This document shows, piece by piece, positions 5,809-12,767 of a stretch of DNA of 16,715 bases. Origin of the DNA: Hyphomicrobiales bacterium (GTDB taxonomy: Bacteria > Pseudomonadota > Alphaproteobacteria > Rhizobiales > Beijerinckiaceae); assembly GCA_028865375.1 (NCBI GenBank), contig JAGWKJ010000018.1:1-16715 (forward strand), written 5' to 3'. Position numbers and translations under genes: made by a program. Within the stretch, counting starts at the first letter, position 1; each line of letters begins with the position of its first letter. Below the pieces are notes generated by a model, which was given only the letters and a program-made list of their open reading frames with translations, was not told the DNA's origin and made no database searches.

Positions 5809-7148
5809 GCCGCGCGCCGGCGGGCGCCGTCCCGCGCTACACCAGCTATCCGACCGCGCCGCATTTCCACGCCGGCGTCGACGACGCGACCTACGCGCGT
5901 TGGCTCGGCGGGCTGCCGGCGGACGCGGCGCTTTCGCTCTACGCGCACGTGCCGTTCTGCGACACGCTGTGCTGGTTCTGCGGCTGCACGACCAAGACGA
6001 CGAAGCGTTACGCGCCGGTCGCCGCCTATCTCCGGGCCCTGACCGCCGAAATCGCGCTCGTCGCCCGCCATGCGCAAGGCCGCGGGACGGTCCGGCATCT
6101 CCATTGGGGCGGCGGTTCGCCCACCATCCTCGAACCGGCGGACGTCTTGGCGCTGTCGCGCTCGCTGCGCACGGCGTTCGCTTTCGCGCCCGACGCGGAA
6201 TTCGCCGTCGAGATCGACCCGCGCGGCTTCGACGGCGGCCGTCTCGACGCGCTCGCCGCCGCCGGCCTGACGCGCGCCAGCGTGGGCGTGCAGGACTTCG
6301 ACCGCGCCGTGCAATCGGCCATCAACCGCGCGCAAAGCTTCGAAGAGACCCGCGCGGCGGTGGAGGGGCTGCGCGCGCGCGGCGTGCGCTCGCTCAACGT
6401 CGACGCGATCTACGGCCTTCCGGGCCAGACGGTCGAAAGCCTCCTCCGCACGCTCGACGGCGTGCTGGCGCTCGCGCCAGACCGCGTCGCCCTGTTCGGC
6501 TACGCGCACGTTCCTTGGATGAAGGCGCACCAGGCGATGATCGACGCCGCCGCGCTGCCCGGCGCGGAGGCGCGCCTCGACATGGCGCGCGCGGCGTCCG
6601 CCCGGATCGCGGCCGCGGGCTACGTCCGCGTCGGCCTCGATCATTTCGCGATTCCCGGCGACGGGCTGGCGCGCGCCGCCGTCGACGGTCGCCTCCGCCG
6701 CAACTTCCAAGGCTACGTCGCCGAGGAAGCCGACGCGCTGATCGGCCTTGGCGCCTCCGCCATCGGCGGGCTGCCGCAGGGACACGCGCAGAACGCGTCG
6801 GCGACCGGCGACTATGCGCGGCGGATCGGCGAAGGGCGCCTCGCCACGGTCCGCGGTTACGCCTTGCGCGCCGACGACCTGCCACGGCGCGACGCCATCG
6901 AGCGGCTGATGTGCGACCTGAAGTTCGACGCGCGCGCCCTGCGACGACGCCATGGAGCGGCCGCCGAGCCGCTGGTGGCGATCGCGCGCGGGCTCGTCGC
7001 CGCCGACGCGGAGGGATTGCTCGCGCCGGAGGACGACGGCTTTCGCGTCACCGAGCGCGGTCGCGCGCATTTGCGCGGCATCGCCGCGCGGTTCGACGCG
7101 TACTTGGGAACGGGCGTGGCGGCGGCGCGTCATTCGCTCGCCGTTTGA
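5805..7148 (+). CDS. hemN: Oxygen-independent coproporphyrinogen III dehydrogenase (HemN)
   Basis: A cytoplasmic radical-SAM enzyme that turns coproporphyrinogen III into protoporphyrinogen IX without oxygen, supplying heme under microaerobic conditions. The GTG start at 5805 overlaps the regulator's TGA stop (GTGA), giving 447 aa, the usual HemN length. That start is supported by the immediately following HemN N-terminal signature RYTSYPTAPHF (11-21). The [4Fe-4S] motif is C52-x3-C56-x2-C59 in VPFCDTLCWFCGC, with Cys61 beside it as in true HemN. The SAM-binding glycine stretch HWGGGSPT follows, as do SVGVQDF and NVDAIYGLPGQT. No strong ribosome site is seen, which fits translational coupling to the regulator. 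Placement just upstream of a cbb3 oxidase that needs b- and c-type hemes fits a shared low-oxygen regulon. HemW-like paralogues are less likely given the extra cysteine and the N-terminal motif. Confidence 0.95.
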   Translation: MSRAPAGAVPRYTSYPTAPHFHAGVDDATYARWLGGLPADAALSLYAHVPFCDTLCWFCGCTTKTTKRYAPVAAYLRALTAEIALVARHAQGRGTVRHLHWGGGSPTILEPADVLALSRSLRTAFAFAPDAEFAVEIDPRGFDGGRLDALAAAGLTRASVGVQDFDRAVQSAINRAQSFEETRAAVEGLRARGVRSLNVDAIYGLPGQTVESLLRTLDGVLALAPDRVALFGYAHVPWMKAHQAMIDAAALPGAEARLDMARAASARIAAAGYVRVGLDHFAIPGDGLARAAVDGRLRRNFQGYVAEEADALIGLGASAIGGLPQGHAQNASATGDYARRIGEGRLATVRGYALRADDLPRRDAIERLMCDLKFDARALRRRHGAAAEPLVAIARGLVAADAEGLLAPEDDGFRVTERGRAHLRGIAARFDAYLGTGVAAARHSLAV

Positions 7149-7182
7149 GGGTGCGGCGCAAGCGCGCGGACGGCGGGGCGGG

Positions 7183-7196
7183 TTGACATCGGTCAA
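7183..7196 (+). promoter_or_regulatory. FNR/FixK box (anaerobox) upstream of ccoN
   Basis: TTGACATCGGTCAA is a perfect TTGAC-N4-GTCAA palindrome, an excellent match to the FNR/FixK consensus. Its centre lies about 84 bp before the ccoN start. If it acts at the usual -41.5 position, transcription would start near 7231, leaving a 43-nt leader. A poor -10-like gaatga occurs at 7219-7224. It lies in the 125-bp hemN-ccoN gap. It is the only convincing full box I found in the window. Confidence 0.9.
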
Positions 7197-7273
7197 GGAC
7201 CTGCGCGGCCGCGGACGCGAATGAAGGCGGAAGCGCGGCGCCCATGCGGGCCGCGCCGGAATGGGGACGAACG

Positions 7274-8920
7274 ATGGCCAATGCGGCGGGACCGAAGCGC
7301 CTGACGATGTCCGAGGTCGGGGTCGCGATCGCGCTCGGCGCGCTGGCGCTTTACGCGACCGCCGTGGCGGCCAACGGATGGTCGGTCGCCTTCCGGTTCC
7401 ACGGCTTCCTGACGCTGGCGGCGAGCGTCGCCGGCATCTTCGCGATCTTCAACAATTTCTACGAGCGCGGGCCGGACCTGCCGCCCGCCGAGATCGACGG
7501 CCGGCCGAACTACAATTTCGGTCCCGTGAAGTTCATGACGGCGGCCGCCGTCTTCTGGGCCATCGCGGGCATGTCGGTCGGGCTCTACATCGCGCTCGAA
7601 CTTGCGTTTCCGGGCCTGAACGTCGCGCCTTGGTTCAACTTCGGCCGCCTTCGTCCCCTGCATACGTCGGCCGTGATCTTCGCCTTCGGCGGCAACGTGC
7701 TGATAGGGACCTCGTTCTACGTCGTCCAACGCACCACGCGCGCGCGCCTCGCCGGCTACCTCGCCCCTTGGTTCGTCGCGCTCGGCTACAATTTCTTCAT
7801 CGTGCTGGCGGGCACCGGCTACCTGCTCGGCGTCACCGCGTCGAAGGAATACGCCGAGCCGGAATGGTACGCCAAGCTCCTGCTGACCGTCGTCTGGCTG
7901 ACCTACCTGGGCGTGTTCGTCGGCACGCTGATGCGCCGCAAGGAGCCGCACATCTACGTCGCCAACTGGTTCTACCTGTCGTTCATCCTGACGATCGCGG
8001 TGCTCCATCTCGGCAACAGCCCGACGGTGCCGATCTCCCTCATGTCGGACAAGTCCTACATCGTTTGGAGCGGCGTGCAGGACGCGATGATCCAGTGGTG
8101 GTACGGCCACAACGCGGTCGCGTTCTTCCTGACGGTGCCGTTCCTGGCGATCATGTACTACTTCGTGCCCAAGCGCGCGGAACGGCCGATCTATTCCTAC
8201 CGGCTGTCGATCGTCCATTTCTGGACGCTGATCTTCATCTACATCTGGGCCGGCCCGCACCACCTGATGTACACGGCGCTGCCCGACTGGACCCAGACGC
8301 TGGGCATGGTGTTCTCGATCGTGCTGTGGATGCCGTCGTGGGGCGGCATGATCAACGGCCTGCTCACGCTGTCGGGCGCTTGGGACAAGCTGCGCACCGA
8401 TCCGGTGCTCCGGATGCTCGTGGTCGCGGTCGCCTTCTACGGCATGGCGACCTTCGAGGGCCCGATGATGTCGATCAAGACCGTGAACGCGCTGTCGCAC
8501 TACACGGATTGGGGCATCGCGCACGTGCATTCCGGCAGCCTCGGTTGGGTCGCCTACATCTCGTTCGGCGCGATCTATTCGATGGTGCCTTGGCTGTGGA
8601 AGCGGCAGGGCCTGTATTCGCTGCGCCTCGTCAACTGGCACTTCTGGATCTCGAACCTCGGCATCGTCCTCTACGTCTCGTCCATGTGGGCGGCGGGCAT
8701 CATGGAGGGCCTGATGTGGCGCGCCTACAACCGGCAAGGCTTTCTCCAATATTCCTTCGTTGACACGGTGGCGGCGGCCCATCCGCTCTACGCCGTGCGG
8801 GCGCTCGGCGGCGCGTTGTTCCTGTCGGGCGTCTTCATCATGGCGTGGAACCTCTGGATGACGGTGCGCGCCGCTCCGGCAGGGGTCGCCGCTGCGCCGC
8901 TTCCCGCACCCGCCGAGTGA
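7274..8920 (+). CDS. ccoN: cbb3-type cytochrome c oxidase subunit I (CcoN)
   Basis: The catalytic subunit of the high-affinity cbb3 oxidase, an inner-membrane heme-copper protein that reduces O2 and pumps protons. At 548 aa it has about twelve membrane helices plus short termini. Ligands can be placed by family motifs: His130 (RPLHTSAV) and His419 for low-spin heme b, His417 (GIAHVHSGS) for heme b3, and His279 (WWYGHNAV) with His329/His330 (GPHHLMYTALPDW) for CuB. Tyr323, six residues before His329, sits where the cross-linked active-site tyrosine of cbb3 enzymes lies. ATG 7274 is preferred, with GGGGA about 6 nt upstream; ATG 7244 in the same frame would add ten residues. It is the first gene of the cco unit behind the FixK box, and ccoO follows after 9 bp. 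Confidence 0.98.
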   Translation: MANAAGPKRLTMSEVGVAIALGALALYATAVAANGWSVAFRFHGFLTLAASVAGIFAIFNNFYERGPDLPPAEIDGRPNYNFGPVKFMTAAAVFWAIAGMSVGLYIALELAFPGLNVAPWFNFGRLRPLHTSAVIFAFGGNVLIGTSFYVVQRTTRARLAGYLAPWFVALGYNFFIVLAGTGYLLGVTASKEYAEPEWYAKLLLTVVWLTYLGVFVGTLMRRKEPHIYVANWFYLSFILTIAVLHLGNSPTVPISLMSDKSYIVWSGVQDAMIQWWYGHNAVAFFLTVPFLAIMYYFVPKRAERPIYSYRLSIVHFWTLIFIYIWAGPHHLMYTALPDWTQTLGMVFSIVLWMPSWGGMINGLLTLSGAWDKLRTDPVLRMLVVAVAFYGMATFEGPMMSIKTVNALSHYTDWGIAHVHSGSLGWVAYISFGAIYSMVPWLWKRQGLYSLRLVNWHFWISNLGIVLYVSSMWAAGIMEGLMWRAYNRQGFLQYSFVDTVAAAHPLYAVRALGGALFLSGVFIMAWNLWMTVRAAPAGVAAAPLPAPAE

Positions 8921-8929
8921 GGCAACGAC

Positions 8930-9667
8930 ATGGCCATCCGCTTCGACCACGGAAAGCTGGAGCGCAACGTCTTCTGGCTCGCCGTCGCGTCCGTCCTCGT
9001 CATCGCGGTCGGCGGCCTGATCGAGGTCGCGCCGCTGTTCTACATCTCCAACACGATCGAGAAGGTGGGCTCGATCCGGCCCTACACGCCTCTCGAACTC
9101 GCCGGCCGGGACATCTACGTCCGCGAGGGCTGCTACCTCTGCCATTCGCAGATGATCCGCCCGTTGCGCGACGAGGTCGAGCGCTACGGGCATTATTCGC
9201 TCGCCGCCGAGAGCATGTACGACCATCCGTTCCAATGGGGTTCGAAGCGCATCGGCCCGGATCTCGCGCGCGTCGGCGGCAAGTATTCCGACGACTGGCA
9301 CCGCCAGCACCTGAAGGACCCGCGCTCCGTGGTGCCGGATTCGATCATGCCGTCCTATTCGTTCCTGTTCGCGACGCCGCTCGACCTGCGGCCGCTGCCC
9401 GCGAAATTGCGCGTCCAGAAGCTTCTGGGGACGCCCTACACGGACGAGGACGTCGCCAAGGCGCGGCAGGACGCCGTCACCCAGGCGACCGACAACGCCG
9501 ACGGCGCCGACGACCTCGCGAAGCGCTATCCGCGCGCGGTTTCGCGCGACTATTCGGGCGCCGGTTCGCCGACGCCGACCGAGGCCGACGCGTTGATCGC
9601 CTACCTGCAGATGCTCGGCACCCAGGTCGACTTCAAGGCTTATAAAGACCAGGCGAACTACCGCTGA
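8930..9667 (+). CDS. ccoO: cbb3-type cytochrome c oxidase subunit II, monoheme cytochrome c (CcoO)
   Basis: A membrane-anchored monoheme cytochrome c that passes electrons to CcoN. The 245-aa protein has one N-terminal helix (about 13-40) and then a periplasmic domain. The heme site is CYLCH (Cys68, Cys71, His72) inside the family signature EGCYLCHSQMIRP, and Met140 in DSIMPSY is the likely second axial ligand. YDHPFQWGSKRIGPDLARVGGKYSDDWH (about 97-124) is also typical. The GAGG ribosome site overlaps the ccoN stop codon, so translation is probably coupled. The length is usual and nothing is missing. Confidence 0.98.
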   Translation: MAIRFDHGKLERNVFWLAVASVLVIAVGGLIEVAPLFYISNTIEKVGSIRPYTPLELAGRDIYVREGCYLCHSQMIRPLRDEVERYGHYSLAAESMYDHPFQWGSKRIGPDLARVGGKYSDDWHRQHLKDPRSVVPDSIMPSYSFLFATPLDLRPLPAKLRVQKLLGTPYTDEDVAKARQDAVTQATDNADGADDLAKRYPRAVSRDYSGAGSPTPTEADALIAYLQMLGTQVDFKAYKDQANYR

Positions 9668-9677
9668 GGGGAGCGCC

Positions 9678-9839
9678 ATGAACTCGTCCTACGAATGGTT
9701 CGCGAAGTTCGCGCAGCAGGGCGGCACGGTCTACGCGCTGGTCGCGTTCGCCGCGTGCGTCGCGTGGGTCATGTGGCCCTCGCGCAAGGCCATCTATGAA
9801 AAGGCCGCGCGCCTGCCGCTCGAAGAAGGCGAGGAATGA
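9678..9839 (+). CDS. ccoQ: cbb3 oxidase small subunit CcoQ
   Basis: A 53-aa single-helix membrane protein that stabilises the oxidase complex. It reads MNSSYEWFAKFAQQ, then a hydrophobic helix (about 18-33), then WPSRKAIYEKAARLPLEE and an acidic tail. The aromatic/PSRK turn after the helix is typical of CcoQ. GGGGAG lies about 5 nt before the ATG. It is placed between ccoO (10-bp gap) and ccoP (4-bp gap), the standard position. It is too short for many gene callers. Confidence 0.92.
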   Translation: MNSSYEWFAKFAQQGGTVYALVAFAACVAWVMWPSRKAIYEKAARLPLEEGEE

Positions 9840-9843
9840 CCAG

Positions 9844-10722
9844 ATGGACGCCAAGCATCCCGTCGAGATCGACGAATTCACCGGCGTCGCGACGACCGGC
9901 CACGAGTGGGACGGCATCAAGGAGCTGAACAACCCGCTGCCGCGCTGGTGGCTGTGGACGTTCTACGCCTCGATCGCCTTCGCGACCGTCTACGTCGTCC
10001 TCTATCCCGCGATCCCGCTGGTCAGGGGCGCGACGCCCGGCCTGCTCGGCTGGCATTCGCGCGAGGCGGTGTCGCAGGACCTGGCCGCGCTCGACGCCAC
10101 GCGCGGCGGCGAGATGGAGAAGCTGGCGGCGACGCCGCTGGCGGCGATCGAGTCGGATCCGAAGCTGCTGTCGTTCGCGCGCGACGCGGGCCGCGCCGCC
10201 TTCGCCGACGATTGCGCGCCCTGTCACGGCGCCGGCGGCCAGGGTTCGATCGGTTACCCGAACCTCAACGCCAACCGCTGGCTTTGGGGCGGCAAGGTCG
10301 ACCAGATCTACGCGACCATCGAGCACGGCGCGCGATCCGGCGACCCCAAGGGCCACCAAGGCCTGATGCCGGCCTTCGGCCGCGACGGCATCCTCGACGA
10401 CGCAAAGATTTCGCACGTCGCCGATTACGTGCGCTCGCTCGCCGGATTCCCGGCCGCCAAGGGGGCGGACGTCGCCGACGGGCTAAAGGTGTTCCAAGCG
10501 AATTGCGTCGTCTGCCACGGCGCGGACGGCAAAGGGAACGTCCAGGTCGGGTCCGCCAACCTGACCACCAAGGTCTGGCTTTATGGACCCACGAAAGAGG
10601 ACATCGTGAAGGGCGTGTGGGGCGGCCACGGCGGCGTGATGCCTTATTGGAGCGGCCGCCTGTCGGAACCCACGATCCGTGCGCTCGCCGTCTACGTCCA
10701 TACGCTGGGCGGCGGCCAATGA
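9844..10722 (+). CDS. ccoP: cbb3-type cytochrome c oxidase subunit III, diheme cytochrome c (CcoP)
   Basis: A membrane-bound diheme cytochrome c that accepts electrons from soluble cytochrome c or the bc1 complex. The 292-aa protein starts with a short cytoplasmic stretch carrying the CcoP signature TTGHEWDGIKELNNPLPRWW (18-37, with adjacent Trp), then one helix (about 36-57) and two cytochrome c domains: CAPCH (124-128) and CVVCH (221-225). Probable axial methionines are Met175 (GLMPAFG) and Met266 (GVMPYW). ATG 9844 is chosen because the GAGGA that ends ccoQ serves as its ribosome site; the same frame runs 16 codons further up inside ccoQ but that part reads as shadow. ccoG follows after 35 bp. 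Confidence 0.97.
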   Translation: MDAKHPVEIDEFTGVATTGHEWDGIKELNNPLPRWWLWTFYASIAFATVYVVLYPAIPLVRGATPGLLGWHSREAVSQDLAALDATRGGEMEKLAATPLAAIESDPKLLSFARDAGRAAFADDCAPCHGAGGQGSIGYPNLNANRWLWGGKVDQIYATIEHGARSGDPKGHQGLMPAFGRDGILDDAKISHVADYVRSLAGFPAAKGADVADGLKVFQANCVVCHGADGKGNVQVGSANLTTKVWLYGPTKEDIVKGVWGGHGGVMPYWSGRLSEPTIRALAVYVHTLGGGQ

Positions 10723-10757
10723 CCACGGCCGCCGACACGCGGAGGGCCTGAACCGAC

Positions 10758-12239
10758 ATGGCCGTGCCGAACGCCGCCTCGCATCTCGACTTCGTCGTCG
10801 ATCCGGAGCATCCGGACGCCGAGCCCTTCTACGCGCCCAGCAAGCGCAACTATCCGCAGGCCGTGAAGGGCTTCTACCGTTCGATCAAATGGGCGGCGCT
10901 GGTCGCGACGCTGGCGACCTATTACCTGCTGCCGTTCGTGCGCTGGAACCGCGGCCCGGGCGCGCCGGGGCAGGCGGTGCTGCTCGACCTCGCGGATCGA
11001 CGCTTCTATTTCTTTTTCGTCGAGATCTGGCCCCAGGAGGCCTATTACGTCGCCGGCCTGCTCGTGCTGGCGGCCCTCGTCCTGTTCATGATGAACGCGC
11101 TCGCGGGCCGAGTCTGGTGCGGCTACCTTTGCCCGCAGACGGTGTGGACCGACCTGTTCTTCGCCGTGGAGCGCCGTTTCGAGGGCGACCTCCACGCCCG
11201 ACGCGCGCGAGAGGCGAAGGGTTGGACCTTCGACCGCGCATGGCGGCTCGTCGCCAAGCACGCGACCTGGGTCCTGATCGCCTGGTGGACCGGCGGCGCG
11301 TGGGTGCTCTATTTCAGCGACGCGCCGACGCTCGTGCGCGCGCTCGCGACCCTCCAGGCGCCGGCGATCGCCTATGTCTGGATCGGCATCCTCACCTTCA
11401 CGACCTATGCGCTGGCCGGACACATGCGCGAGCAGGTGTGCGTCTACATGTGCCCGTGGCCGCGCATCCAGGCGGCGCTGACCGACGAATGGGCGCTCAA
11501 CGTCACCTATCGCACCGACCGCGGCGAACCGCGCCTGTCGCTCAAGAAAAGCCACGCGGCGCGGTCGCGCGGCGAGCCCGCGGGCGATTGCGTCGATTGC
11601 CGGCAATGCGTGGCCGTCTGCCCGACCGGCGTCGACATCCGGGACGGCTTGCAGCTCGGCTGCATCCAATGCGGCCTTTGCATCGACGCCTGCGACGCGG
11701 TGATGTCGAAGGTCGGCCGCCCGGCGCGGCTTATCGCCTACGACACCGACATGAACGTGGCGCGCCGCGCCGAGGGAAAACCGGCCCTGCGCCGGCTCGT
11801 CCGGCCCCGCACGATCCTCTACGCGGTCGCCATCGCCGCAGTGGGCTCGCTCATGCTGTGGCGGCTGACGACGCGCCCCGGCGGCGCGCTCGCCATCGCG
11901 CACGACCGCAACCCGCTCAGCGTCACGCTTGCCGACGGCTCGATCCAGAACGGTTATTCGGCGCTCGTCATCAACCGCGACGCCGCGCCGCGCACGTTCG
12001 ACCTCTCCGCCTCTGGCGTGCCCGGCGCGAAGCTCGTGGTCGAGGGCGCCCCTTCGGACGGGACGCGCGTCCGCATCCAGGTTCCCGGCGACGACACGCG
12101 GGAAGTCCGCGTGCTGCTGCGCGCGGCGGCGCCTTCCGGGGCCGCAACGTCGGTCCCCGTGACGTTCACGGTCGTCAACGAGACGAGCGGCGAGACGGCG
12201 ACCGCGACCGACCGGTTCGAGACGCCGGCGGCGAACTGA
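10758..12239 (+). CDS. ccoG: CcoG/FixG/RdxA polyferredoxin for cbb3 oxidase assembly
   Basis: An inner-membrane ferredoxin-like protein that reduces copper during cbb3 oxidase assembly (family knowledge). It is 493 aa. After an N-terminal region with APSKRNYPQAVKGFYR (26-41) come membrane helices (about 45-60, 95-115, 167-187, 203-220). Membrane-edge motifs are CGYLCPQTVWTD (121-132) and CVYMCPWPRIQ (228-238). Two [4Fe-4S] clusters are intact: C278-x2-C281-x2-C284-x3-C288-P and C302-x2-C305-x2-C308-x3-C312. A further helix (about 353-368) leads to the periplasmic Ig-like FixG C-terminal domain. A GGAGG lies 12 nt before the ATG, slightly far. It begins the ccoGHIS assembly block and is co-directional with ccoNOQP. 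Confidence 0.96.
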   Translation: MAVPNAASHLDFVVDPEHPDAEPFYAPSKRNYPQAVKGFYRSIKWAALVATLATYYLLPFVRWNRGPGAPGQAVLLDLADRRFYFFFVEIWPQEAYYVAGLLVLAALVLFMMNALAGRVWCGYLCPQTVWTDLFFAVERRFEGDLHARRAREAKGWTFDRAWRLVAKHATWVLIAWWTGGAWVLYFSDAPTLVRALATLQAPAIAYVWIGILTFTTYALAGHMREQVCVYMCPWPRIQAALTDEWALNVTYRTDRGEPRLSLKKSHAARSRGEPAGDCVDCRQCVAVCPTGVDIRDGLQLGCIQCGLCIDACDAVMSKVGRPARLIAYDTDMNVARRAEGKPALRRLVRPRTILYAVAIAAVGSLMLWRLTTRPGGALAIAHDRNPLSVTLADGSIQNGYSALVINRDAAPRTFDLSASGVPGAKLVVEGAPSDGTRVRIQVPGDDTREVRVLLRAAAPSGAATSVPVTFTVVNETSGETATATDRFETPAAN

Positions 12240-12251
12240 AGGAGACGCGAC

Positions 12252-12764
12252 ATGGCGATGGCGGATGCGGCGCGCGGCGGGCGGCCCCTGACGGGGCGCG
12301 CCGTCTTTCTGTGGTTCGTTTGCTTCTTCGCGCCCATATTCGCGGTCAATTTCTACATGGCGCGGATGGCGTACGATACTTTCACCGGGGAGGTCGTCGC
12401 CAACCCGTATCGCCACGGCCTCGAATACGATTCCCTGTTGGCCCGCGCGAAAGCGCAAAAGGCGCGCGGGTGGAAGGTCGACGCGCACCTCTCCGCGCTT
12501 CCCGGCGGCCGGATCGCCATCGAGGTCGCGCCGCGGGACGCCGCCGGCGCGCCGGTCGCGGGACTGACCGGCGCGGCCCTCGTCGACCATCCGGTCGACG
12601 CGCGGTTGAATCAGGTTGCGGCGTTCCACGAGACTTCCCCGGGGCTGTACCGGGCGACGTTCGAGCGTCGGTCCGACTTGGCGGACGTCCGCATCGAACT
12701 CAAGAACGGCGGCGCGCCGGCCTATTCCTCGGTGAACCGAGTCGCGCTGCCCGGCGGGAGATGA
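12252..12764 (+). CDS. ccoH: CcoH/FixH cbb3 oxidase assembly protein
   Basis: A 170-aa membrane-anchored protein needed for stable cbb3 oxidase assembly. It has one N-terminal helix (about 17-38, AVFLWFVCFFAPIFAVNFYMA) and then the family pattern A-x-D-T-F-T-G with NPYRHGLEYDSLLARAKAQKARGW, the characteristic tyrosine-glycine-tyrosine stretch of FixH. The periplasmic remainder is a small beta-rich domain. AAGGAGA lies about 6 nt before the ATG. The next gene's ribosome site (GGGAG) overlaps its end. Confidence 0.93.
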   Translation: MAMADAARGGRPLTGRAVFLWFVCFFAPIFAVNFYMARMAYDTFTGEVVANPYRHGLEYDSLLARAKAQKARGWKVDAHLSALPGGRIAIEVAPRDAAGAPVAGLTGAALVDHPVDARLNQVAAFHETSPGLYRATFERRSDLADVRIELKNGGAPAYSSVNRVALPGGR

Positions 12765-12767
12765 CGC

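Noticed and set aside
5805..7148. The coupled radical-SAM gene as HemW or another HemN-like paralogue
   Set aside because: The RYTSYPTAPHF N terminus, the CDTLCWFCGC motif with the additional cysteine, full length near 450 aa and the microaerobic context all favour true HemN.
7193..9679. An 828-codon minus-strand open frame antisense to ccoN and ccoO
   Set aside because: It mirrors the codon periodicity of ccoN and ccoO, is rich in Arg/His/Asp, and has no recognisable motif or ribosome site. The plus-strand genes carry all expected heme and copper ligands.
10719..10751. A ten-codon frame (MTTAADTRRA) overlapping the ccoP stop and ending just before ccoG
   Set aside because: It is very short with no family resemblance; more likely the region is simply a spacer carrying the ccoG ribosome site. 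A leader-peptide role cannot be excluded but nothing supports it.
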